A stretch of DNA of 64,000 nucleotides from an uncultured Nesterenkonia sp. (GTDB lineage Bacteria > Actinomycetota > Actinomycetes > Actinomycetales > Micrococcaceae): positions 62,001 through 126,000 of the forward strand of contig CAMIAK010000003.1 of NCBI GenBank assembly GCA_946222885.1. The letters run 5' to 3'. Below the pieces are notes generated by a model that ran no database searches, was not told the origin of the DNA, and was given only the letters and a program-made list of their open reading frames with translations. The position numbers and the translations under genes were made by a program. The number at the start of each line of letters is the position of its first letter. Position 1 is the first letter of the stretch. Below, one piece after another: positions 7,874 through 16,163 of the stretch.

Positions 7874-8785
7874 ATGCCCAATCGTCTGCTCCTCCTGGCT
7901 TCAGAGAGCAGGAAGCTCGAAGAGCTCTCCAGCACCAATCGATTCACCCGCCCCATCGTGGACCGCTACGTGGCCGGAGAGTCCCTGGAGAGCGCCCTCA
8001 CCGCTACGGAGCGCCTCAACCGGGCCGGCATCGACGTCAGTCTGGATCTGCTGGGCGAATCCGTCACCGACCTGGCTGACTCGCAGGCAGCCACGGATGA
8101 ATACCTCCAGGGCATCCGGGCCCTGGGCGAGCGCAGCCCCTCAAGCACTGTGTCAGTGAAGCTGACGCAGCTCGGGATCTATCTTTCAGCCGAGGAGTGT
8201 GAGTCCAACCTTCGGAAACTCCTCGAAGCCGCGCGTGAGAACGGTGTCGAGGTGGAGGTGGACATGGAACACAGCTCTGCCGGCCGGGACATATTCCGGA
8301 TCTTCCGCAGCATCCACGCCGAGTACCCCGAGACCCGCCTGGCCATCCAAGCCAATATGCGTTCCACGGTGCAGGATCTGGTGAACTTCGAGGGGGCCCC
8401 GCTGAAGATCCGTCTGGTCAAGGGGGCCTTCGACGAGACGCTCGAACTCGCCCTCCGTTCCGGCAGAGAGGTCGACGCTCAGTATGCCTATCTGACCGAC
8501 TGGGCTCTGGAGAATCTTCCCGATCCGGCCTTCGGCACTCACGATGACGTCTGCATCAACTACGTCAAAGAGAAGGCTGCGGAGCTCGGCTTGGGGAAGA
8601 GGGACTTCGAGTTCCAGATGCTCTATGGCGTCCGGGCGAACCTTCAGGAGGAACTTGTCAGGGCGGGATACCGCGTCCGTGTGTACCTGCCCTACGGCAC
8701 GCACTGGTACCCCTACCTCACGCGCCGCATGGCGGAGCGGCCGGCCAACCTCTTCCTCTTCCTCCGTTCCCTGGTGAGCAAGTGA
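7874..8785 (+). CDS. Proline dehydrogenase (monofunctional)
   Basis: A 303-residue FAD-dependent PRODH barrel that oxidises L-proline to delta1-pyrroline-5-carboxylate and passes electrons to the respiratory chain. Diagnostic motifs are IRLVKGAFDE in the middle and the C-terminal VRVYLPYGTHWYPYLTRR...ERPANLF block, which carries the substrate-carboxylate-binding arginines. The length fits the short stand-alone actinobacterial and Gram-positive enzymes, not PutA fusions. A strong AAGGAGTCCTC ribosome-binding site precedes the ATG. The P5C dehydrogenase gene follows after an intervening GntR gene, completing proline to glutamate. Confidence 0.93.
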   Translation: MPNRLLLLASESRKLEELSSTNRFTRPIVDRYVAGESLESALTATERLNRAGIDVSLDLLGESVTDLADSQAATDEYLQGIRALGERSPSSTVSVKLTQLGIYLSAEECESNLRKLLEAARENGVEVEVDMEHSSAGRDIFRIFRSIHAEYPETRLAIQANMRSTVQDLVNFEGAPLKIRLVKGAFDETLELALRSGREVDAQYAYLTDWALENLPDPAFGTHDDVCINYVKEKAAELGLGKRDFEFQMLYGVRANLQEELVRAGYRVRVYLPYGTHWYPYLTRRMAERPANLFLFLRSLVSK

Positions 8786-8837
8786 GGGAGCATGGAGGGG
8801 ACGACTGTCCGCTTCAGATATACGAGGAGTCCCCGCA

Positions 8838-9500
8838 GTGAAAACCGCCCCAGAGATCAAAGCCGTCCTTGTCTCTGACCAGGTGTACGACGTGCTCGCC
8901 AACAAGATCTTCTCCGGTGAGCTCTCGGCCAACAGCCCTCTGCGCATCCGTGACATCGCAGAGGAGATGGGCACCAGTGCGATGCCGGTGCGTGAAGCGA
9001 TCGGTCGGCTGGTCAAGAACGGGCTGGCGGTGAGCATGCCGAACCGGGGCGCCCGGGTCCGGGAATTCACCACCAAGGAGCTGATCGACATCTATGACGT
9101 CCGCGCTCTTCTGGAGGTCGAGGCCGCCCGCGCCGCCAGCCCACGCATCACGGAAGGCGATCTCCAGACCATGAAGAATGCCTGCGACCGGATGTACCGG
9201 GCGGTGGTGCAGAACCGCGTCCACGACGCCCTCGATGAGGACGAGGTCCTTCTGCGCACCCTCTACCGAGCCAGCGGAAACCCTGTTCTGCTGGACCACA
9301 TCGAACTCCTCTGGACCCAGTGCCGTGCCTACAAGGTCATCGGTGCGCAGGTCGCCATCCAGAACCATGACGACTCCCTGTGGTCTTTTCAGCCCCGTCT
9401 GATCGAGGCCGCAGAGGCCGGCGACACCGAGCTGGCCGTACGCGTCACCCAGGAATCGGTCGCCGCCGCCCGGCGACGGCTGGAGAACGAAACGACATGA
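8838..9500 (+). CDS. GntR-family (FCD subfamily) regulator of proline catabolism
   Basis: 220 residues. The N-terminal winged helix (about 10-75) contains LRIRDIAEEMGTSAMPVREA, and the C-terminal FCD helical bundle spans about 82-215. Most FCD domains bind a metal with an Asp and three His; here the expected FH position is LL (about 138-139), and the later His positions are Gln/Glu-type, so the metal site appears lost. It sits between the genes for the two proline-degrading enzymes and probably binds the TGTGATCACA sites upstream of this operon and the importer. The effector may be proline or P5C; this is inferred. Confidence 0.85.
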   Translation: MKTAPEIKAVLVSDQVYDVLANKIFSGELSANSPLRIRDIAEEMGTSAMPVREAIGRLVKNGLAVSMPNRGARVREFTTKELIDIYDVRALLEVEAARAASPRITEGDLQTMKNACDRMYRAVVQNRVHDALDEDEVLLRTLYRASGNPVLLDHIELLWTQCRAYKVIGAQVAIQNHDDSLWSFQPRLIEAAEAGDTELAVRVTQESVAAARRRLENETT

Positions 9501-9521
9501 CATGTGAAAGGAGCCTGCTCC

Positions 9522-11165
9522 ATGAGCCTGGCCACTGCTGCTAACCCCCGCGTCCCCACTCCCTTCAACGAAGCACCGCGTGATTTTGAGCCCGGTTCGC
9601 CGGAGGCTCAGAGCGTCTCCGCAGAGATCCGCCGCATCCGTGGCACCGTGACTGAGATCCCCCACGTGATCGACGGGGAACGTGTCCTGACGGGACAGAC
9701 CCGTGACAGCGTGGAGCCTCACGACCACCAGAACGTGGTCGGCAAGGTCGCCGTCGCCGACCACGAGATCACCACCAAGGCCATCGAGGCGGCACTGGCC
9801 GCCCAGCACGATTGGGCCCGCACTCCCTGGTGGGAACGGGCAGCGATCCTCCTGCGGGCCGGTGACCTGGCCACCGGTAAGTACCGTGATGAACTGGTCG
9901 CGGCCACCATGGTGGGCCAGTCGAAGACCTTCCACCAGTCCGAGATCGACGCCACCTGCGAATTCGCAGACTTCATGCGATACAACACCCACCTGGCCCA
10001 GCAGATCTTTGCGGACCAGCCGCCGTCCAAGCCCGGGGACATCAACACCCTGGACCAGCGACCTCTGGAAGGCTTCGTCCTCGCGCTCTCCCCGTTCAAC
10101 TTCACCGCCATCGGAGTGAACCTGCCCACTACTCCGGCGCTGATGGGCAACACCGTGGTGTGGAAGCCGTCGGAGAAGTCCGCCCTCTCCAGCGAAGTCA
10201 GCATGAGGGTTCTGGAAGAAGCAGGGATGCCTCCCGGCGTGATCAACCAGGTGAACGGCTCCGGCTCGGCCGTCTCCCAGACCAGCTTCGAGCACCCCGA
10301 CTTCGCTGGGTTCACCTTCACCGGCTCCTCCGAGGTCTTCAAGAGCCTCTGGAAGACCGTCGCCTCCAACATCGACGGCTACCGGGCCTTCCCCCGGCTG
10401 GTCGGCGAGACCGGCGGCAAGAACGCAGTGGTGGTTCATCCCACCGCCGACATCGACGCCGTGCGCACCGCCCTGATCCGTTCCTCCTTCGAGTTCCAAG
10501 GGCAGAAATGCTCTGCCGCCTCCCGTGCCTACATCCCCCGTTCCGTCTGGGCCCAGATCAAGGACGATCTCATCGAGACTGTCGGTTCGCTGAAGGTCGG
10601 CGATCCCGCCAAGCACGAGACCTTCCTCGGCGCAGTCATCGATGAAGGCGCGGCAGACCGGCTCCAGGGCGCCTTCGAGCGGGCCGCCCGACTCGACAGT
10701 CATACGCTTCTGACCGGTGGCAAGACCGATAAGAGCACAGGCTGGTTCGTGGAGCCCACCATCTACGAGTCGACTGACCCCAAGGCGTTCACCTTCGAGG
10801 AGGAGTTCTTCGGGCCTCTGCTGAGCGTCTACGTCTACGAAGACGGTGAGTGGGAGAAGACCTGTCAGCTGGTGGAGTCCACCAGCAACTACGCCCTGAC
10901 GCTGTCCATCTTCGCCTCTGACCGCCGGGCTATCTCTGCGGGGCTGAACATCATGCGCAACGCCGCGGGTATGACCTATGTGAACGACAAGCCCACCGGC
11001 GCGCTGATGGGTCAGGTCGCCTTCGGGGGAGGCCGCGCCTCAGGGACCAACGACAAGACCGGTTCCCGCCTCGCCCTGCAGCGCTGGCTCTCCCCGCGCT
11101 TCATCAAGGAGACCCTCTCCCCGGACACCGACTGGACCTACCCGTACCTCAGCCGGGAGGTCTGA
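9522..11165 (+). CDS. 1-pyrroline-5-carboxylate dehydrogenase
   Basis: An ALDH-superfamily enzyme of about 547 residues that converts glutamate semialdehyde (from P5C) to glutamate with NAD+. The ATG at 9522 follows AAAGGAG at a good distance, while a GTG six codons earlier lacks a site. Family motifs include the FNFTAIGVNLPTTPAL segment, ETGGKN with the general-base Glu, and the catalytic Cys in FEFQGQKCSAASR. The length is typical of the animal/actinobacterial P5CDH group (TIGR01236-like). It completes the proline-to-glutamate pathway and is followed by a strong hairpin. Confidence 0.93.
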   Translation: MSLATAANPRVPTPFNEAPRDFEPGSPEAQSVSAEIRRIRGTVTEIPHVIDGERVLTGQTRDSVEPHDHQNVVGKVAVADHEITTKAIEAALAAQHDWARTPWWERAAILLRAGDLATGKYRDELVAATMVGQSKTFHQSEIDATCEFADFMRYNTHLAQQIFADQPPSKPGDINTLDQRPLEGFVLALSPFNFTAIGVNLPTTPALMGNTVVWKPSEKSALSSEVSMRVLEEAGMPPGVINQVNGSGSAVSQTSFEHPDFAGFTFTGSSEVFKSLWKTVASNIDGYRAFPRLVGETGGKNAVVVHPTADIDAVRTALIRSSFEFQGQKCSAASRAYIPRSVWAQIKDDLIETVGSLKVGDPAKHETFLGAVIDEGAADRLQGAFERAARLDSHTLLTGGKTDKSTGWFVEPTIYESTDPKAFTFEEEFFGPLLSVYVYEDGEWEKTCQLVESTSNYALTLSIFASDRRAISAGLNIMRNAAGMTYVNDKPTGALMGQVAFGGGRASGTNDKTGSRLALQRWLSPRFIKETLSPDTDWTYPYLSREV

Positions 11166-11176
11166 GCGGCGCTGGA

Positions 11177-11219
11177 CCTGCGGGCCCGATCATCTGGTCA
11201 AGGTGGTCAGGCCCGCAGG
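11177..11219 (+). terminator. Hairpin after the P5C dehydrogenase gene
   Basis: CCTGCGGGCC (11177-11186) pairs perfectly with GGCCCGCAGG (11210-11219). The interior GATCATC/GGTGGTC extends the stem with wobble pairs, leaving a 7-nt loop. It lies 12 bp past the stop codon. There is no U-tract, as is common in high-GC actinobacteria. Confidence 0.6.
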
Positions 11220-11304
11220 CCCGAAGCTCCCGCCTCCGGGGAAGGTCCACTGTGGGACGGGAGATCGGATATGAGGGCGTGTCAAAACTTCAGAACAGGA
11301 AACA

Positions 11305-12276
11305 ATGATGTCTTCGATATCCACCCGCGAACTCACCCTCCTCTGTGAACAGGCAGCCCTCCAAGCCGGGGCTGGCAGACGTTCGGCCCGCACTCTGGCT
11401 CACGCTACGGTTCAGGCTGAACTCGGGGGAAACCCGGCTGTCGGTGTCGGGCATCTGTTCGACTATCTCGACGGCTACCGTGCTGGACGCATCTCCGCCC
11501 AGGCCGTGCCGGCGGTTCGGCGTGCCGTCCCCGGCGCATTCGACGTGGACGCTGGCGGGGGCCTGGCTCAGGATGCCTTCCAAGCTGTCCGGGAGGAACT
11601 CCTCGCCGCTGTCCGTGCGCAAGGCATCGTCGGGCTGTGGATTCGCAGATCCTTCACCTGCGGAGAGCTCGGATACTATCCGCGTGCTGTTGCAGAGGAA
11701 GGCCTCGTCGCATTCGCAGCGGCCAACAGTCCGGCCCTCATGTCAGTGGGAGGATCCGCGAGCCGCCTCTTAGGGACCAACCCTCTCGCCTATGGGTTCC
11801 CCGCAGAGGAGGGGGCGGTGGTGATCGACCAAGCTTCGTCAGCGACAGCGTTCGTCAACATCCGCCGCGCTGCCGAAGCTGGCCAGGAGATCCCCAAGGG
11901 CTGGGCTCTGGATTCACAGGGGACGCCGACGACGGATCCTACAGAGGCCCTCGGCGGGACTCTGCTTCCCTTCGGAAGTCATCGCGGCGGCAACGTGGCC
12001 CTTCTCGTCGAGATGTTGGCGACCCTCTCCGGAGCCAACTTCTCCATGGATGCTGCTCCCTTCGACCACGGCGATGAGTCCCCGGGAATCGGAGTCTTCC
12101 TGCTGTGCATCGATCCGACCCTCTTCGGGGACGCCGCCGGGCGCCTGACGGTCCACCTGGAAGCGCTGCGAGACCAGCATGGTGTCCGTCTCCCGGCTCT
12201 GGAGCGCCGAGAACTGCCGAATGCGCTAGAGATCGACGACGATCTTCTGCGTCGTCTCAGCAGCGTTGTTTCTTGA
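11305..12276 (+). CDS. Malate/L-lactate dehydrogenase-family reductase, probable delta1-pyrroline-2-carboxylate reductase
   Basis: A 323-residue NAD(P)H-dependent enzyme of the Ldh_2 family (not the classical LDH fold). The family core is visible: HTH-like N-terminal helices, LLGTNPLAYGFP, VIDQASSATAF and the GSHRGGNVALLVEML block, where most homologues read GGHKGY-L-L-VE. Known members reduce ureidoglycolate, 2,3-diketogulonate, or cyclic imines (pyrroline-2-carboxylate and piperideine-2-carboxylate). Because the next gene encodes a probable trans-3-hydroxy-L-proline dehydratase, whose product is pyrroline-2-carboxylate, the reductase that turns this into L-proline is the best fit. The AGGAAACA site before the ATG is weak to moderate. 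Confidence 0.75.
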   Translation: MMSSISTRELTLLCEQAALQAGAGRRSARTLAHATVQAELGGNPAVGVGHLFDYLDGYRAGRISAQAVPAVRRAVPGAFDVDAGGGLAQDAFQAVREELLAAVRAQGIVGLWIRRSFTCGELGYYPRAVAEEGLVAFAAANSPALMSVGGSASRLLGTNPLAYGFPAEEGAVVIDQASSATAFVNIRRAAEAGQEIPKGWALDSQGTPTTDPTEALGGTLLPFGSHRGGNVALLVEMLATLSGANFSMDAAPFDHGDESPGIGVFLLCIDPTLFGDAAGRLTVHLEALRDQHGVRLPALERRELPNALEIDDDLLRRLSSVVS

Positions 12277-12310
12277 CCTCACCCTCTACATTCCTTCCAG
12301 GAGAGCTCCG

Positions 12311-13375
12311 ATGTCTTTTAAGCGCATGGTTCATGCTGTTGATACGCATGCGGGAGAGCCCATGCGGGTTATTACCGGCGGTGTGCCTCATATACCCGGG
12401 GCCAGTGTGTATGAACAGATGAAGTGGCTTGAGAGGCATGATGACCAACTGCGCAGTTTTTTGCTGCACGAACCGCGTGGGTATCCACCTCTGTGCTGCA
12501 ATCTCGTCGTGCCTCCGAAACATCCGGAGGCGGCTGCCGGCTTCATCGTGATGGAACAGGTTGAGTATCCGGTGATGAGCGGGGGTAACACGATTGCCGT
12601 GGTCACTGTCCTGTTGGAGACGGGCATGCTGCCGATGGAGGAGCCTCTCACCGAATTCCTGCTCGATTCTCCGGCTGGGGTGATCGGCATCGAGGCACAA
12701 TGCCGGAACGGGAGGGTCGAAGAGGTGAAGTTCACCAACGTTCCCGCCTTCGCGGTCCATCTAGACACAGAGATCGAAGTTCCAGGACTCGGTAAGGTCA
12801 CCGTGGACGTCGCCTGGGGTGGGATGTTCTACGTCATCGCTGACGCCGCCCAATTCGAGGGGCGCGAGCTGAAGCCCGAGCGTGGCAGAGACATTACCCG
12901 TATCTCCGCCCTGATCCTGCGTGCTGCACAGGAGCAGCTGCCTGTTGAGCATCCGGACTATCCGGGGATCGGCATCACCATCTCCCAGCTCTCTGATGTG
13001 TCTGCAGACCCGAATGCTGACCGACGCAACGCTGTCATGGTCGCCAGCGGGGAGATCGACCTGGACGATCCGGCCACTTGGACCGGGAGCATCGACCGGT
13101 GCGCCTGCGGCACGGGAACCTCCGCCAAGATGGCGGCTCTGTGGGCGAAGGGGGAACTCGGGCTGAACGAGCCCTTTCAGCGTGAAGGTGTCCTCGGAGT
13201 CGCCTTCACAGGCGAACTCATAGAAGAGACGAGGGTTGGAGAGCTACCAGCGGTAGTGCCCACGATCTCCGGTCAGGCCTGGATCACCGGTTTCAGTGAT
13301 TACGTCCTTCGCCATGACGACCCCTTTCCTGAAGGGTTCACCATGGGTGACATCTGGGCCTCCTCCACCTCATGA
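12311..13375 (+). CDS. Proline racemase-family protein, probable trans-3-hydroxy-L-proline dehydratase
   Basis: 354 residues. The ATG at 12311 follows CCAGGAGAGCTCCG. The two active-site loops are plain: MSGGNT (Thr about 94) and RCACGTGTSA (Cys about 266). Proline racemases and 4-hydroxyproline 2-epimerases have Cys at both positions; a Thr/Cys pair is the mark of trans-3-hydroxy-L-proline dehydratases (EC 4.2.1.77), which dehydrate T3LHyp to delta1-pyrroline-2-carboxylate. The upstream Ldh_2 gene would reduce this to proline, and the upstream putA-like genes would degrade it. The codon use here is less G/C-biased than in the 54-64 kb region, and the unusual spelling suggests transfer. Confidence 0.85.
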   Translation: MSFKRMVHAVDTHAGEPMRVITGGVPHIPGASVYEQMKWLERHDDQLRSFLLHEPRGYPPLCCNLVVPPKHPEAAAGFIVMEQVEYPVMSGGNTIAVVTVLLETGMLPMEEPLTEFLLDSPAGVIGIEAQCRNGRVEEVKFTNVPAFAVHLDTEIEVPGLGKVTVDVAWGGMFYVIADAAQFEGRELKPERGRDITRISALILRAAQEQLPVEHPDYPGIGITISQLSDVSADPNADRRNAVMVASGEIDLDDPATWTGSIDRCACGTGTSAKMAALWAKGELGLNEPFQREGVLGVAFTGELIEETRVGELPAVVPTISGQAWITGFSDYVLRHDDPFPEGFTMGDIWASSTS

Positions 13376-13400
13376 CAAGTGACGAGCAAAGGACAGGAAC

Positions 13401-14732
13401 ATGTATGACGTAGTGATTATCGGAGGCGGCCCGGCAGGTCTCGGAACTGCATATGCCCTGGAGAACAGCGGCTTAGACGTGGCACTCTGCGAGGAGTCTT
13501 CACGGTTGGCCGGTCGTGCTCACAGTGTCAGTGTTGCAGGGGAACAGGTGAATACCGGAGCGATGTTCATCTACCGGGATACGCCCAGTCATGCCTTGGC
13601 GCAAGAGCTTGGGCTCGAGCTCCTCCCCTTCACTCCCGGGAGTTTCGGTATCCACGTGGACGGCACGACGGTCGTCAGCCGGAAGAACAGCGATCTGGTG
13701 GCGCGATTACCCCTGGGAGGCAACGCAAAACAAGCTCTGTTGGAGTACATGCTCCAAGCTGAGGCAGAGTATTTCGCCAATACTGCACAGGGGCAGCTCT
13801 CGGAGGTTTCTAAGGAACTTGCTGAGCTCCCTGCTGAAGCGCAGCTCGTCGGCCTTCCAACTGATGCCGCACATATCATCCGGGCGGCTATCCATGGTGG
13901 TTCGGTAGCGTCCTCCGAGCAGCTCAGTGCTCAGTACGCACTTCGTTATTTCGCCAGCTATGTGGCTCACGAGAAGAGGAATCGGATGGTCGCCCGGGGC
14001 GGCATACAAGCGTTGCCGGATGCGATCGTTTCCCGGTTGGACAGTACTGAGGTGCTGCTAAACACCGCGGTACGGCGCGTAGTGTCAAGGGGAGGGACGT
14101 GGCAGGTACATACACAGAGGGACGGCGAATCCTCGATCCTGCAAGCTCGGCACGTGGTGATGGCCGTTCCCGCTCCTCGTATCGAAGAGCTGACTGTACT
14201 GCCTGAGTGGAAGACTCGCGCTCTTGGCAAGGTCGCCACACCTGGTTCCACCACTTTGGGAATCGTCGTCGATCTTCCCGACGAGCCCCCTCTGCAGGAC
14301 TCAGAAACCGACGTCACTTCCCACTATGATGAGTGGGCCTTCGTCGCGACACCGGGGAGAAAGTTTGACGCGATCATTAACCCCCGGCCGGGTCGTGGCG
14401 ATGGAACTGCTCAGTTCACCTGCTACGGCAACAGTGTTGGCTACCTACCTGCTGGAGCAGACAACGACCCCCAGCTCACTGAGGCGTGGTTGCAGGATTT
14501 CTACGCCGTAGCCCCGGGCTTGAAGGGCCGTGTCAAGGGCACCTATATGCAGTCTTGGGCACATTGTTTCTCTCTGCTAACACCTGATCGGCTTAGGGCC
14601 ATTGAGGAGCTGCGCGCGCCGGTGGATGGGACTCTGCACTTTGCCGGTGACTATTGCTCGGACACGGCAGGCACGCACGGAGCTTTCGCCGAGGCCGGCA
14701 GAGTAGCTCGTCAGATACGTGCTCTCTCTTAG
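13401..14732 (+). CDS. FAD-dependent amine oxidase-like oxidoreductase, substrate unknown
   Basis: A 443-residue flavoprotein of the NAD(P)/FAD, amine-oxidase/protoporphyrinogen-oxidase superfamily. It has an N-terminal DVVIIGGGPAGLGTA motif, LAGRAHS in the place of the GGR motif, and a C-terminal FAD-contact block, HFAGDYCSDTAGTHGAFAEAG. It starts 25 bp after the hydroxyproline dehydratase gene with an AAAGGA site, so it belongs to that operon. No step in the known trans-3-hydroxyproline route needs it; oxidation of an N-methylated or D-configured proline derivative is possible but unsupported. Base composition matches its two upstream neighbours and is lower in GC than most of the window. 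Confidence 0.7.
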   Translation: MYDVVIIGGGPAGLGTAYALENSGLDVALCEESSRLAGRAHSVSVAGEQVNTGAMFIYRDTPSHALAQELGLELLPFTPGSFGIHVDGTTVVSRKNSDLVARLPLGGNAKQALLEYMLQAEAEYFANTAQGQLSEVSKELAELPAEAQLVGLPTDAAHIIRAAIHGGSVASSEQLSAQYALRYFASYVAHEKRNRMVARGGIQALPDAIVSRLDSTEVLLNTAVRRVVSRGGTWQVHTQRDGESSILQARHVVMAVPAPRIEELTVLPEWKTRALGKVATPGSTTLGIVVDLPDEPPLQDSETDVTSHYDEWAFVATPGRKFDAIINPRPGRGDGTAQFTCYGNSVGYLPAGADNDPQLTEAWLQDFYAVAPGLKGRVKGTYMQSWAHCFSLLTPDRLRAIEELRAPVDGTLHFAGDYCSDTAGTHGAFAEAGRVARQIRALS

Positions 14733-14742
14733 GCACCCACGT

Positions 14743-14793
14743 TCCGCCCGGCGCGCAGAAAGCAGTCTCCCGATAATCTGCGCACCGGGCGGA
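14743..14793. terminator. Bidirectional terminator hairpin between convergent operons
   Basis: TCCGCCCGG (14743-14751) and GCGCAGA (14753-14759) pair with TCTGCGC (14777-14783) and CCGGGCGGA (14785-14793), giving 16 bp with one internal mismatch and a 17-nt loop. It lies between the flavoprotein stop and the convergent glutamate-synthase-like gene. Confidence 0.65.
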
Positions 14794-14819
14794 GGGAGGA
14801 TCAGGGAGCAGGCCGCGGC

Positions 14820-16163
14820 TCAGTACCCGCCGCCGCCCGTACCGGGGATCCATCCGGTGCCGGCCAGCGGCACCCTGGCCATGGCCGAGGACTCCACGGT
14901 CAGCGCCACCAGATCCTCCGGCTCCAGGTGCTGGATATGGGACTTCCCGCAGGCCCGGGCGATGGTCTGGGCCTCCAGGGTCATCACGCGCAGGAAGTTG
15001 GCCAGCCGGCGCCCGGCGGCCTCCGGGTCCAGCCGCTGCTGCAGCTCCGGGTCCTGGGTGGTGACACCCGCCGGATCCTTCCCGTCCTGGTAGTCGTCGA
15101 AGAAGCCGGCGGCCGAACCCAGGGCCTCGTACTCCTCGGCATAGTCCGGGTTGTTGTCGCCCAGGGCGATGAGCGCCGCCGAGCCGATCGCCACCGCATC
15201 GGCCCCTAGGGCCATGGCCTTCGCGACGTCGGCGCCGTTGCGGATGCCGCCGGAGACGATCAGCTGGACCTCGCGCTCCATGCCCAGCTCGCGCAGAGCC
15301 TGGGCGGCCTGCGGGATCGCTGCCAGGGTGGGGATGCCCACGTGCTCGATGAAGACGTCCTGGGTGGCCGCCGTCGAGCCCTGCATGCCGTCCACCACGA
15401 TGACGTCGGCGCCGGCATGCACGGCCAGCTTGGTGTCGTAGTAGGTGCGGGAGGCGCCCACCTTGATGTAGACCGGCACCTGCCAGTCGGTGATCTCGCG
15501 CAGCTCCTGGATCTTGATGGTCAGGTCGTCGGGGCCCGTCCAGTCGGGATGGCGGCAGGCGGAGCGCTGGTCGATCCCCTCCGGCAGCGTGCGCATCCTC
15601 GCCACCCGTTCGGTGATCTTCTGCCCCAGCAGCATGCCGCCGCCGCCGGGCTTGGCGCCCTGGCCGAGGACCACCTCGATCGCATCGGCCATCCGCAGAT
15701 GGTCCGGGTTCATCCCGTAGCGGGAGGGCAGGTACTGGTACACCAGGTTCTTCGACTGGCCGCGCTCCTCGTCGGTCATGCCGCCGTCGCCGGTGGTGGT
15801 GGAGGTCCCGACGGCGGAGGCGCCGCGTCCCAGCGCATCCTTGGCGCGGCCGGAGAGCGCCCCGAAGCTCATCCCGGCGATCGTGATCGGGATGTCCAGG
15901 TGCAGCGGCTTCTCCGCGTTCCGGGTCCCGAGCACCACATCGGTGTCGCAGCGCTCGCGGTAGCCCTCCAGCGGGTAGCGGGACATGGACGCGCCCAGGA
16001 AGAGCAGGTCGTCGAAGTGGGGCAGCCGCCGCTTGGCGCCGCCGCCGCGGATGTCATAGACGCCGGTGGCCGCAGCCCGCCGGATGTCGGCGATGGTGGA
16101 GCGGTCGAAGGTCGCGGATTCGCGCAGGCCGCGCTCGGCCCGCAGGTCTGCAGAGGTGGTCAT
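14820..16163 (-). CDS. Glutamate-synthase-like FMN domain protein (MgsC/GlxD-like)
   Basis: The open frame runs further upstream, but the ATG at 16163 shares a base with the stop of the preceding gene and gives 447 residues. It corresponds to the central FMN/iron-sulfur synthase domain of GltB: PITIAGMSFGALSGRAKDAL, PGGGGMLLGQKI, IKVGASRTYYDTKLAVHAGADVI-like barrel strands, and VSGGIRNGADVAKAMALGADAVAIGSA for FMN binding. In N-methylglutamate synthase this is the subunit that makes the C-N bond at 2-oxoglutarate. It is encoded last after the GATase and GXGXG subunits, so the three together rebuild a split GltB without a small subunit. Confidence 0.88.
   Translation of the reverse strand: MTTSADLRAERGLRESATFDRSTIADIRRAAATGVYDIRGGGAKRRLPHFDDLLFLGASMSRYPLEGYRERCDTDVVLGTRNAEKPLHLDIPITIAGMSFGALSGRAKDALGRGASAVGTSTTTGDGGMTDEERGQSKNLVYQYLPSRYGMNPDHLRMADAIEVVLGQGAKPGGGGMLLGQKITERVARMRTLPEGIDQRSACRHPDWTGPDDLTIKIQELREITDWQVPVYIKVGASRTYYDTKLAVHAGADVIVVDGMQGSTAATQDVFIEHVGIPTLAAIPQAAQALRELGMEREVQLIVSGGIRNGADVAKAMALGADAVAIGSAALIALGDNNPDYAEEYEALGSAAGFFDDYQDGKDPAGVTTQDPELQQRLDPEAAGRRLANFLRVMTLEAQTIARACGKSHIQHLEPEDLVALTVESSAMARVPLAGTGWIPGTGGGGY

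Noticed and set aside
8814..10703. 629-codon minus-strand open frame
   Set aside because: Antisense to the GntR and P5C dehydrogenase genes, both well supported.
12311..13375. Proline racemase or 4-hydroxyproline epimerase
   Set aside because: The first catalytic Cys is Thr (MSGGNT), so racemisation by two cysteines is not possible.
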